This document shows, piece after piece, positions 53,420 through 64,000 of a stretch of 64,000 nucleotides of DNA. The notes beneath the pieces are model-generated. The model did no database searches. It had not been told where the DNA came from and worked only from the letters and a program-made list of their open reading frames with translations. Source of the DNA: Clitopilus passeckerianus (Eukaryota; Basidiomycota; Agaricomycetes; Agaricales; Entolomataceae); assembly GCA_944990035.1 (NCBI GenBank), contig CALYLX010000124.1, positions 124,001 through 188,000 of the forward strand, in the 5' to 3' direction. A program made the translations under genes and the position numbers. Position 1 is the first letter of the stretch, and each line of letters begins with the position of its first letter.

Positions 53420-54779
53420 GGTTTGAAGAACGTGAGTTAGTAGACTAAGGCAAAGCGTTGAGGTTGCTGGGATGCAAACGACAATGCTGCTTGCGCTTTA
53501 TATGCTGAAAACTGGAATATACCCAATCTGAGTAACCTCTCCGTGGATACTTTGACGAAGTGCTGTAGGAAATGTCAGTAGTGGATAACAAAACACTGTG
53601 AAGGAGACTTACCTCTTTGAGTTACATGTCGCGGTCGAGTCATCAGGAGCTGCGAAACGAAAGCACAGGAATAAAGCGCCTTTAATGCGATAGCGTAGCG
53701 GGTAGAACCGGAATAGGTTCCAGAAGAGAGCAAACCCCTGCGAGTCTCAGCCGCACCCGTGGGGAGAGATTCAGCGTTATTAAGCACTCCATAGAATCAC
53801 GCCAGTATTCGATCTCGTTCAGAGTCCCGCCACGATCGAACGGAATAGCGGTAGTAGACAGCCGTCTTCTAGAGGTTCCGCAGTAACCACCGTCACGAAA
53901 ACGCGTGTCTGTACCGCTGTGAAGAGGTGTAAACCGCTGAAGGGCAGTATGGCCCTCTGCGCGTCACTCCAAGTATTTTGCCTAGCCATATCGAAGGGAG
54001 ATACGCAGCAACAGGGTGCGGTTGCGAGCAAGCTCCGGCATTCGCCTTCGTGGCGACAAATATATTCAACTTAAGGACACCTGGAATCGCTGGAAGTTTC
54101 CAAGTTCCGGTGCGTTTCACAGCAGGCCTTCTGAGCCTCCGATTGCCCCTCGCCTGCAAGGATGCCTCATTTGAACTCGGGAGCGAGCTCAATTGTGTAG
54201 CGACCTAGCTATTCAGTAGTGTGGAAATAGTTATTATCGACCATGTTAGCCTGGGATACCTGCGCTGAGCAGCGAGATGGATGGGAGGGGAACAGTCAAC
54301 TAGCTATAGTCACGCCTGGTTTGATGGTGTTCTGTAGGGCCGGCTTGGCCGGAATTCAGCGTATTCATTGCAGATTGCCGATCACACTGGGTAGAACTGT
54401 CCTATGAAATTTAAATGGACCACCATCGTGTACTCACTGTCACTGGAAGTGAGAGAATCAACCCCAGGCTTGAGTGCGCAGAGGGGATTGGCATGCGATT
54501 GGCATGATCGGATGATTTGAGGAAATTTCAGAATCCGCCATCATACTTGAGGGCCGGCTACATTCCGGTAAGGAAGAGTTCTGACTTATGTTGACCATTG
54601 TGCAAATAGCGCTCTGATGGGATACACGAGCTTATCTTCGAACGAAAACCTATGGATTTCTATAGGCCACCAACGTATTGGGCTATCCGGTGGCCCCGGG
54701 GATGTCCAATACACTCTGATGATCAACTTCAACCTCGAAGAGAGGGAATGTAGTGCTGGCTTTCGACTCGTTATGAAAA
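53420..54779. other. Intergenic, no supported gene
   Basis: Probably includes 5' non-coding sequence of the Cys-rich gene and the unresolved 5' exons of the next F-box-like gene. Several frames on both strands lack domains. Confidence 0.45.
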
Positions 54780-55962
54780 GCATGGCTTCCCGTTCGTCAT
54801 ATTCTATGGGATGCTGCGATCGACGTTACACCTATTCACAATCTGAAAGCGTTCGCAGATATGATTCAACGGAACCCACAACATGCATATAGCATCCAAC
54901 ACATGCCCCACTGCCATATACCCAGTAGCCTGCGCCCATCTAGATATAATGACTGTAGAGACATGCCTATCTGGGAGGACCGGGTGACGGCTTTCGATAA
55001 TCTGGCTAGACTCTGTCTAAACTTAGAATCGATCGAGATAACCAAAGACCTGTTCCCGCGGATGAGGGCGTCTCTCAGCACGTTGAGGAAGGTCGTGCGC
55101 TTCCGGGTTCGAAAGGAATACCGTATGGTGATAGACATTTATCTGAAGGACCTACTTGCGACAACACAAGAATGGACATTCTTGGAAAGTCTACGTTTCA
55201 GTGGTGGGTCTAACAAGTGAGTTTGCTTTCCTCCCCACTACCCATTCTCGTATTCTAGCTAACGTTGAGAAGTACTATAGCAACCTGGGTATGCTACACT
55301 TGTAAAATATCGTTGCATAACTCATTCATATTGCTCCCCATTTCCAGCCGGGACGAATTGCACCGTACAGTCTGTACACATTGGAGTTGAACAGCGGCGA
55401 AATCCTGCGCAAACAACTCCTTTACCTCGTCTCAAACCCACTTTGCCGACTACGCTCCTTCAAACTGTCTAAGATAACCACAGAAAACCGAGATCTCCGC
55501 GCTTTCTTCTCGGTGATAGCACCCACGATCAGGGACATTCAGATCATCGACTGCAATATCTACATCCAGAACTATAGCAAAGAACAAAGAGCTTTAGACG
55601 CTACGATATCACAGATGACGAAGCTTCGGGAGATGCGTGTGCCAGCCGCAGTTTGCACAGCCAAAACAATCGCAGAAATGCGCTGTGGCGAAACCGGCTA
55701 TCGGGCGGAAGTTCGAGTTGACTTCAGGGCACTGGAGTGGAGGATAGACTTCATAAATTTTATGGAGCCGGAGGAGATTGAGGTGTTCTGGTCCACCGTC
55801 GATCTCGTCGACGCCCTAGCAGAAACAGGCTGGACAAAGGTCTGGCTCAACTTACCCTATATCAGCCCCGACGGCTATTACAAGCACTACTGGCACTCTG
55901 CAGCCTCGGCGAGGCAGGTAGCAGAACGTAGGGGCATCTCGTTGACTATCCCCTGGCTTTGA
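54780..55962 (+). CDS. F-box/LRR-like protein, 5' end unresolved
   Basis: The frame upstream of 54861 reads RHILWDAAIDVTPIHNLKAF, then ADMIQRNPQHAYSIQHMPH, a typical post-F-box region. LRR-like blocks follow: FDNLARLCLNLESIEITKDL, LSTLRKVVRFRVRKEYRMV and LKDLLATTQEWTFLESLRFS. The last exon, from 55348, reads PGRIAPYSLYTLELNSGEIL and ends RQVAERRGISLTIPWL. Between them a 16-nt or 19-nt microexon near 55270-55290 would restore the frame. It belongs to the same family as 4200, 11815 and 14675. F-box proper not seen; the start lies upstream. Confidence 0.6.
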
Positions 55963-56123
55963 CCGTCTTGAATCGTAAATTTACTTACGTTTTACTGATT
56001 GGATAGTTTAGAGGTTATGAAGGCAAACGATGTATGTTATGGAGGTGAAATTAAACTAGACACGAGTCTACCGAATGTGCCGAAAGTCCAACATTGTCCC
56101 AAAACACTACGGGTATCCTTACC

Positions 56124-58184
56124 TCAACACCTCTTCCACATCTTAACATAATCCACGACCATGCCTCTCTCCTTCGCGGTACTTGGCCAAGTTTGATACC
56201 ACCTCTTCTCAGCATTTGCGAAATCCCTCGGAGGACTCGGTGCGTGGTCGAGCCATGGCTTGTCCCCTTGACCCTCTGGGAACCAGCCGTTCGTGGATCC
56301 GACGGCGACGTTGAGGATGAGGTAGAATTCTGTCACAGAAAAGGTGGTCGGAATTCAGATTTCGAAGTAGAAGACGAAGCAGAAAGGAAATTGGACGTAC
56401 CTTGGTCAAAAGGCGTAGCATTCGTTCCATTGATCCAGGGATTCTGGAGTGCCTCCAAACTCGAGCCATTGAAGATGACTTGCGGAAAATTACCTCTCTT
56501 GAAAAACGGTTTGTTGAAGCGTAGGTCGAGCATCGTATGGAGCCTTGTATCGACATACATCCGCCTATTCCAAATACCCATTAGCCACGACTCCCTACAC
56601 AAAACTCAACTCAACGAAGACTTACAGGAATTCAGGTGTCCACTCCAAGGCATAAGTATGGAACCCCTCATCATACCCCTTCCTCTTATCCGTCCACCAA
56701 CTATACGTCTTCTCCACCCCATTCAACCCCAACGCAGGGCCCCAATTCAAACTCCCCTGGACATAGTTCTTCCCTCTCGCCGTATACCTCAACCCATTTC
56801 CCCTTGACTCAACTATATCAATTTCTCCACTTAGAGGCCAGTCTCCGTAGACGTTGTCACGGGGTAACATCCAGATGGCAGGCCACATCCAGTCGCCTGT
56901 CGGCATCTTTGCCCGGACTTCAACCCGACCGAATTTGATAGACGCGCTGTAACGAGTGGTGAGGCGCGCGGATTGGACAGAGTTGATGATGGTCCCCGTT
57001 GTGGCGTTCGACACAGCGCTGCAGGATCGGAGGTATCCTTCCCAATCGAACCATTTTGGAGCAGAGGGGTCTTGGGGGTTGGAGAGAGAGTATCCCTGGT
57101 TGGGACGCGTGATGTTGAATGTGCATTGGGTGGCGTTGTATACTCCTCCATCGAATATGAGATTGGGGTCTGGGAGGGAAGAGGACGTGAGTGTCGGAAC
57201 GATGTGTAATTTCCCATCTTGGACGAAAGAGTTGTTCGAGGAGGCAGTTGTCATATCGAATTGGCCGTTCCCGAATCCATCGAGGTTGACTTCGCGGAAG
57301 AATGTGCCTTTGGATTTGCCCTCCTCTGTTGGTTCTGCGAATACCGTATCGGGGTTGGAGAAGTCCTCGTCGAGGACTAGGCAGAGGGGATGCTTGTCCA
57401 AAGGAACGTTCTTGTACTCGAAGTAACACTGGATGGCACCACCCACTGCACCAAGGAAGATGAGGAAATAGACCAGATAGTACGAGAACGTCGCTCTTGG
57501 ATTAGGGTTCGTCACCCATGGTTTTGGAGCATCAAGTTTCTCGGCCTCGGAAAGCCCATCCGGACCTTTCTCTGTCGAAGGTTTTGAGTTTGTGAGAAGG
57601 GAGATTGGGAGCATGTGGGATTTCATCCGTGGAAGTGTTTTGCGGTGGAGGTTTCCGAGAGATTCTAGGCGGGAGATGCGAGCACTGGCTCGGGTGGTGA
57701 ATCCGTGCAGCTCTCCAATAGCAGGGTTGGGTGTAGTCTGCCCAGGGAGAAACCCAATACTACCACTGGATGCGACAGAGCTAGGTTTACTTCCAGCATT
57801 AGGTGAGAGATGGGTGGCAGTACTGGGCGAAGGGAGGAGGATAGACTTGATTGCAGGTGAGGAAGCACTCGAACCTGGTCTAGACGACGGTGCGGATGAG
57901 GATCCGGTTGAAGGTGCGTACGAAGAAGGTGCCGCACTAGCCCCTGTGGTTGGTGGATTTGCGATGGAAACACGAGCACGAAGGTTCGTGCTTGAAGTCG
58001 GGCGAGAGGTGCTCGCACTTAGGCTGGCGCTGGACATAGGGTCTGCGAATGGGTCGGCAGGGATACGAGGTGAAGCCAGGGGGGACGGAGGGACAGAAAT
58101 GATTACTGTTCGTTCACCTCGTTGTGCCATCTGTGATGAGGATGGCTTAGTGGTATTGTTGCCAGCATCTGTTTGAGACGACAT
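56124..58184 (-). CDS. KRE6: KRE6/SKN1-type beta-1,6-glucan synthesis protein (GH16-like)
   Basis: Type II membrane protein. A Ser/Pro/Thr-rich cytosolic tail of about 230 residues is followed by a helix (FSYYLVYFLIFLGAVGGAIQ) and a large lumenal GH16-like domain. Diagnostic blocks are LVLDEDFSNPDTVF, then IKFGRVEVRAKMPTGDWMWP, AIWMLPRDNVYGDWPLSGEI and GEIDIVESRGN with the catalytic acidic residues. Two introns follow. The second exon starts after EWTPEFL (RMYVDTRLHTMLDLRFNKPF), and the third reads EFYLILNVAVGSTNGWFP to MVVDYVKMWKRC. KRE6/SKN1 proteins work in the secretory pathway and at the plasma membrane in cell-wall beta-1,6-glucan assembly. The start at MSSQTDAGN is preferred over an in-frame Met at 58271. 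Confidence 0.93.
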
Positions 58185-60943
58185 CTCGTGGTATGAAAGG
58201 ACCCGAAAAGTGTCAGGGAGGAATGAGAATTGAATGAACGACCGCCGGAACGACGAAGGACCAACAACCACGGGAGGGAAGCAGGAAAAGCCCGATCGAC
58301 GTCTCGCCTCTAAATGAGATATAAGGACTTTACGACTTCTTCGAATCAGCAGATTCGCCTCCCCTTCAAATCCATCGGGGGTAGGGATCCAGCTAGGATT
58401 TCGCTGACAATATCCAAGGCTATCAATCCCCCTTGCCTTGTGTTTGACTCGGAGTCAAGAAGACCGGCATGGACTTGAGGTTGAGGAATCCCGGGATCTC
58501 TCTGTATCAACAGGCCGACGTGTGTGTGACGGGTATGCGGCATGGCTTATCCTGGACCCTAGGCACCAACAGCCATGCAAGATATCACGCCACTCCTTCG
58601 GGAAGGGAATATTCGAAGAAGCATCGATGATGTCCATGGCATTGTCTTTGGTTCAATGTATTGATGATGATAGATGCCGACGGAGGAAGAGAGGTGACGC
58701 CGGTGAGAAGATTGGGTAGAACGGGAGTAAAGAGCCTGAGGGTGCGATAAGGTGCACGTTGGTTGCACCAGGCATTCATGGAATTTTATGTACGATACGT
58801 TCCTATACCCATGAATTAGTTCTCAACGAGACACGATGAGTACAAGCCTCAGCAGCTCACCTCTTCAACCACCCAAGGGTCCAAGACCAAACACCTTCTC
58901 CCGGCCGATCTGCAGCCTTCAAATGGAGACAGCATGCCAGTGCAGTGCAATCAAAGAAGCACGTCCGTCGGTTGGCAGTGGTAATTATCGCCAAGCGGGT
59001 ATAAGTGGACGAACGCGTCGACCCGGCGTAGCGAAACATGTAGACATTGCCGTGAACTTCGACATACGATAGGAGCTATGACCACTAGCCCATGGCATTG
59101 ACTCGCGGATACCTTATGTCCAACCAGGTTCGCCTCGGTATGGAAGGGCATAGCATTGAAGGTGCTCAACCAAGATGGCGCTGTATCTGTTGACACTGTG
59201 TGAGGAATCAGGATGAATGATAGATAGCCAAGAAGGCGATTGAACGGACCTCAACCGGGGATTTCTTTAAATTGTCTGCTCAACTCCTGTCTCATCTTGA
59301 CTTTTCTTGTTTATCACGAAATTTGAATCAAAGCATGTCCTTGTCGTTGTACTCCTTTCGAGTTTCCTAGCGAAGGTTGGATAGCCCTCCTATCTCGTAT
59401 CTTCGTATCTTTGTACCTCCTCTCCCCTCCTCCTCAGATGGTCTTTAAATGAACCTCTCCTGCTTATGAGTTCGGTCATCAGTCCTCCAACGCCTCTGAC
59501 GCACACAGATGACGAACTTACCCTGTCGATTCGTACTCAGGCCGCCGGCCGTACATACGCTCGGGCATTTCATGAAAGTCCAAGCGTTCCTGAGGTGATA
59601 CCCCACGTAACACCGTTCTACCCATCCAGTCCATCCATTAAGCTCATGTTGTATTGCATGACGTTTCCATGCAGTCAGGGCGACATGTGTTTCGGCTGTC
59701 GTTCGTGGAAAGACTCAAGAGAATGACATGGCATGGCAGAAGACGACAGAATTGACAGAAATTGACGGAATTTTTGACAGACGGTGATTAGGTGTTCGGT
59801 GGGTCCGAGGGTGGCAATCAACAAGGCTGAAAAAGGCAAGAGCATGTAGGCAGTAGTGGGCGCCTATTTGAGCGCTTATTCGGTGGCATAGCGGCTAAAG
59901 GATGAAATCAAGCCCGTTGGACGCACGAGTTATTACTTGACCACTCGGAGTCGGTTTTAATTTATTTTACCTATAAAGAATACCCTGCGGTTAGGGAATA
60001 TTCTAGGGCTCCAGAAGTGTAGTCATTGACTGGCGAAAATTGCTAGTGACCCCGAATTCTCATTCAAACCAAGACTTTTGGCTTCATACTCGTTATCGAC
60101 ATTGAATATTAAAGTTCGTCCCTCCCTCTATCACCTCCCTTCAATAAACTTGAACACGCGCGTAGATTTATTCTGGCCCGGTGAAAACTTTATACCATGC
60201 ACTCGCTAAAGGAACGTTCTTGTGCTAGGCTTTGAATTATGTTCCATCAGGACTCTCAGTGCCGGAGCGGTGATGGCTTGTGCCACTGAGAAGAAGATGT
60301 TTGCTTCAGTGGATGTTGTGAAGACAAGTGAAAATTGTTGGCGAGGATTGGTGGTAAGTGCTTTTGGGCCGCTCACCAAGCCTCTCACTCGAGATTTCCT
60401 GGATTATCTTGACGTGCCAACGGCCGGGTGTAAGCTCAAGCAACATTAGAATAATTTTTTTTTTGCCGAATTGCAGGACAGATAGAGGAGAATGCACGAT
60501 AACGATAAGCCCTCTCCTGCTTGAGCTTGTCAGGAACGGGCTTGAAGCAAAGGACGAAATCCCTTCGACGCCGACGGCTGACTAACCCGCCTGATGGACG
60601 CGTTGATCCGTTCTTCCAACACGCGTTCCGATCTATCCACGATCTTTCATTGTCCATCACCATGCCTGCCTTCTCTTGACTTCTCAACCTCCGCGGTAAA
60701 CAGGACCAGATACGAGATTCGAAGCAGATGGAGGGGAGAATCCCCGATAGGCGTGGAATCCTAAAGAATCCTGAGATGATGAAGGGGTAAATGAAGGACC
60801 TGCGAATCTGCGATAGGACATATACATATCAGGAGGACAAGGAAGGGCCTCTGGGTTCGACTCTGGATTGAGCCTCTCTTTTATTGGAGGCCCCGCCCTC
60901 CTTCAATCCTTTGCCAACACGAGGGACTGTGGACTCTGCTGAA
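58185..60943. other. Long intergenic region
   Basis: It lies between the divergent KRE6-like and GT2 genes. Frames at 58836, 59466 and 60222 have no recognisable domain or splice chain. A run of T at about 60457-60466 and CT-rich tracts are seen. No gene supported in 2.7 kb, so long regulatory regions or an unrecognised non-coding transcript are possible. Confidence 0.5.
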
Positions 60944-63900
60944 ATGGCGTCGACAACGGTACTTCAATCAACGTCTGCATCCCTACCTGTGACTGGGGCA
61001 GGGACCGGCGCACCCCAAGTAGTCACCATCCACAACAACGACTACGACCTCTTCGATGCGTGGTTACACAAAATATGTACGTTTCCCTTCTCTCTATTCT
61101 CCCTTTACTTCCCTCTCTATCTTCCCTACCTCTTATACAACCCCACCCTAATGCACGGCCCCCATAGACGAAGCAACTCAAACCGACAACTGGTTTATGC
61201 CTGCCTCCGAAGTCGCCTCCACTGGCGTCTGCCTACGCGCATCGCACGACTTCTTCCGCGTATTCCCGTACGAGAATCCCCAACTCGTCACATTCGAGGC
61301 TGCGGTACGGGGCCTGAATCCGGTGGTGGCGGTTAAGATTCGGAGTTCGGGGGTGTTGGCTGCGCTGGCGAAAGTGTGAGTGTGCTTTCTACCCCCTCCC
61401 TTTTGTCGATTGTGAAGGAATGGATACTGATGAGTTACTTTGATACAGGAAACCAACCGACACTTACATCCAAATAGACACCCAAACACGCATCCAGATC
61501 CTCCCCTCCCTCACACACCTCCCCCACGCCGAAAAGGACCAATGTGGGGCGTTCATAAGAGATGAATCGTGTCTCGTTCTGTGGAGCTATCACCTCGAAA
61601 CGATGATTCCGCTGTGTAAGGATTTTGAGGAGAAGTTGATCAAGTATATTTGGAGAATGAGGAAGGTTGGGAGGAGATCAACCGCTACGATGGGGACGAC
61701 GATGGGTGGGGAGGGATTGGGTATTGAGGTTGTGCCTGCGAGTCCCGTGGAGGGTGTGGAGGCTCCAGCGAAGGTGGACTCAGGGAACTCGAGTCGGATC
61801 GAGCTTAACGAGAAATCCTCCTTCAAAGAGGCTGAAGAGCCGAAACTGGCACCGCCACCACCTATGAAGAAAGCCTGGTGGTCGTGGAGGCTTCAGCCTA
61901 CCAAACCTCCTTCCTCCTCAACCTCTTCGGCAGGTGATCTGGAGAAAGGAGGTGAAAAGGCGAAGAGGAAAGAGAGGAAATTGGTCCTCCTCGGACCGTT
62001 ATATGCGGGTGTTGGGGCTGGGTTGGCATTGTGTAAGTTTCCATTTCGCTCTGCTCAACCTATCTTCGTTCGAATGCTGACTCGGTGCAATAGACTTCGT
62101 AACGGGAGGCATCAAAGTCTTACTCACCGAATACGCGCTCGACGGGGACCCAAAGCGGTTCGTCCTATTGGTTACGATGCCCGTTATTTATTGTGTTTCT
62201 ATCGTACGTTCCCCTTTTTCTCTCCGTTCGTCACCAACTCATTCTCACTCTTCCGACCACAGTTCTTCTGCCTGCAACTGGTCGGCAACCTAACCCTCAT
62301 CTTCGGCCCCGTCGCGCAGTACCACGAAAACTCCATGTACTATTCTGCAATCAAGCCGGATCCGAACCCGGAGGTGGATAATAACCTCCCGCATATGACG
62401 ATTCAGCTGCCGGTGTATAAGGAGAGTTTGGAGTTGACTATGTTAGCGTCTCCTTTCTCTGTCTATCTCAACTCCAAAAAGAGGCTGATTCTAAATTGAA
62501 CAGTGGTCCTTCGATCTTCTCAATCAAAAAAGCCATGCAGACATATGCCCGACAAGGCGGGACCTCCGCCATCTTCGTCTGTGACGACGGGCTGCAGCTC
62601 ATCTCCGAAGAAGAGCGGGAGGAGAGGAAGGCATTTTATGCGAATCACAATATTGGCTGGGTGGCGAGGCCGCCGCATGATGGGAAGAGTGTGGATGGGT
62701 TTAAGAGGAAGGGGAAGTTTAAGAAGGCTAGTAAGTGAGTAGTGACCTTTTCTTTTTCGTTCTATGGGTGTGGAGCGTGAATGTATGCTAACAACGGATG
62801 ATGTACTGATAGCATGAACTACGGCCTTGCACTCTCCCTCAAACTCGAGAAACACCTCGCTACCTTGATCGCGGCGAACGCATCCGAAGACGAGGAGTGT
62901 CTAGAAGACCAGGCGATGCGGATGGCACAGGAGGAGCTATGGGAGGAGAGTGGGAAGAGGTGGAGACCTTGGTGTGCGAATGGGAAGAGTCTGAGGATGG
63001 GTGAGATCGTGTTGATTATTGATGCGGATACTATTGTTCCTGAGGTGAGGAAAATCCCAAGCCGTCTTTTCGCAACACATGAACTGATGAACTCGTATCG
63101 ACGAATTAGGACTGCTTCCGCGACGCAGCCCGTGAAATGTATGCCTCCCCCGACCTCGCCATTATCCAACACGAATCCGACGTCATGCAAGTCGCGCACC
63201 ACTACTTCGAGAACGGCATCACCCACTTCACACGTCGCATCAACAAATGCATATCCTATGGATGCGCCAATGGGGAAGTCGCGCCTTTCGTCGGGCATAA
63301 TGCGTTCCTCAGATGGAGCGCGATGCAGGATGTGAGTTTTATTGAGGAAGACGACGGGGCGAAGGAGGGGGATGGGAAGAGGAAGATTTGGAGCGAGGCG
63401 AATGTGTCGGAGGATTTTGATATGGCGTTGAGGTTGTTGTTGAAGGGGTATACGTTGAGGTGGGCTACATATAGTGAGGGAGGTTTTAAAGAGGGCGTGA
63501 GTTTGACGGTTGTGGATGAGCTGGCGAGGTGGCAGAAGTATGCGTATGGTGAGTCATTTCTGCTCTAATGATACGTTGGTGATGGAGGGGCTGACTGGTG
63601 ATGGCGGTTGTAGGGTGTAACGAGATTATATTCAACCCGATCATTAAGTGGTGGAAGCATGGTCCGATCAGCTCACAGCTACGTGGGTTCATCTGGTCCA
63701 AAGCACCGGTGCATTACAAGATCGGTATGATGTCCTGTACGTCCTTCTATCTTTCTTCTCATCTCCCTCCGAGTCTAATTTCCCTCATACACAGACATGT
63801 TCTCATACTATGGTATAGCAGCCGCCATGGTCGGCTCCATCCTCAACTACCTCCTCCTTGGTCTTGCACCCCAATTAGACCGGTTCTACCTCCACTCGTT

Positions 63901-64000
63901 CGAGATATTCCTCGCGTGTACCGTCGTGTTCCCCGGCATTGGGAATTTAGGCTTCACGCTGTTGGAGTATAGACTTGGGCATAGGAGTTTCTTCCCGGCG
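60944..64000 (+). CDS. Membrane glycosyltransferase family 2 protein (partial, cut by window end)
   Basis: Start at MASTTVLQSTSASLP (60944), then VVTIHNNDYDLFDAWLHKI and several introns. Membrane segments (LVLLGPLYAGVGAGLAL; KRFVLLVTMPVIYCVSI; LQLVGNLTLIFGP) precede the GT-A catalytic domain: NNLPHMTIQLPVYKESLELT, SAIFVCDDGLQLISEEEREE, MGEIVLIIDADTIVPE (DxD-like), HFTRRINKCISYGCANGEVA and ANVSEDFDMALRLLLKGY (ED catalytic motif). The C-terminal membrane block IAAAMVGSILNYLLLGLAP runs off the window. It is a fungal processive-type GT2 related to the cellulose/chitin/hyaluronan synthase superfamily. I see no QRRRW motif, so chitin synthase is not supported. The product polymer is unknown. Confidence 0.85.

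Noticed and set aside
57592..58176. 194-residue plus-strand frame inside the KRE6-like gene
   Set aside because: Antisense of the Ser/Pro-rich N-terminal tail.
60944..64000. Chitin synthase
   Set aside because: The GT2 has DxD-like and ED motifs but no QRRRW and not the chitin synthase block order, so only a general GT2 call is justified.
1..64000. CRISPR arrays, rRNA genes or intact transposases
   Set aside because: None seen. The repeats present are inverted ends, gene duplicates and the precursor's internal repeats.

Overview
The window looks like genomic DNA of a filamentous basidiomycete, most likely an Agaricomycete. Genes carry many short GT-AG introns (about 42-67 nt) with CTRAC-like branch sites. 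The families seen are typical of that class: expanded F-box/LRR-like paralogues, seven-helix membrane proteins, UstYa-like oxidases, KRE6-type glucan-synthesis proteins and a membrane GT2. No bacterial operons, rRNA, CRISPR array or intact transposase were seen.

Layout. 1-2382: no supported gene. 2383-3518: NAD(P)-binding Rossmann protein. 4200-5048: broken F-box/LRR-like gene. 5906-6342: small two-repeat beta-motif gene (member 1). 8117-8743: large imperfect palindrome. 9050-11145: a UstYa-type oxidase followed by a secreted, Kex2-processed repeat peptide, a candidate RiPP locus. 11815-15603: two more F-box/LRR-like copies, one broken. 15693-21473: three seven-helix membrane genes on the minus strand. 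22057-24487: alpha/beta hydrolase. 25338-27057: two more beta-motif genes. 27873-28566: two MITE-like elements. 28572-32238: tandem F-box pair. 32528-34591: another F-box protein. 35499-36575: BTB protein. 36777-37854: cis-prenyltransferase. 37970-44420: tandem array of four F-box-like paralogues in graded decay. 44973-46508: SWIM-RING ubiquitin ligase. 47085-49484: ABC-like protein with a degenerate ATPase site. 50301-52931: COG6. 53081-53419: small Cys-rich protein. 54780-55962: another F-box/LRR-like copy. 56124-58184: KRE6/SKN1-type protein. 60944-64000: GT2 cut by the window edge.

Housekeeping genes (cis-prenyltransferase, COG6, KRE6-like, GT2, SWIM-RING, hydrolase) alternate with fast-evolving accessory material (F-box arrays, fold-back elements, MITEs, the RiPP locus, the beta-motif genes). 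The two most interesting systems are these. (i) The UstYa plus precursor pair has four repeats ending in a Tyr-Trp-Pro core before Lys-Arg sites. (ii) The three small genes share one design: a beta-strand/GG motif in exon 1, a second copy in exon 2 and a tail in exon 3, with all six introns in phase 1. That design resembles a two-rung beta-solenoid or amyloid-signalling module.

Exon boundaries were deduced by eye from splice consensus, reading frame and paralogue comparison. Where stated, frame sums were checked by arithmetic. No database search was run.
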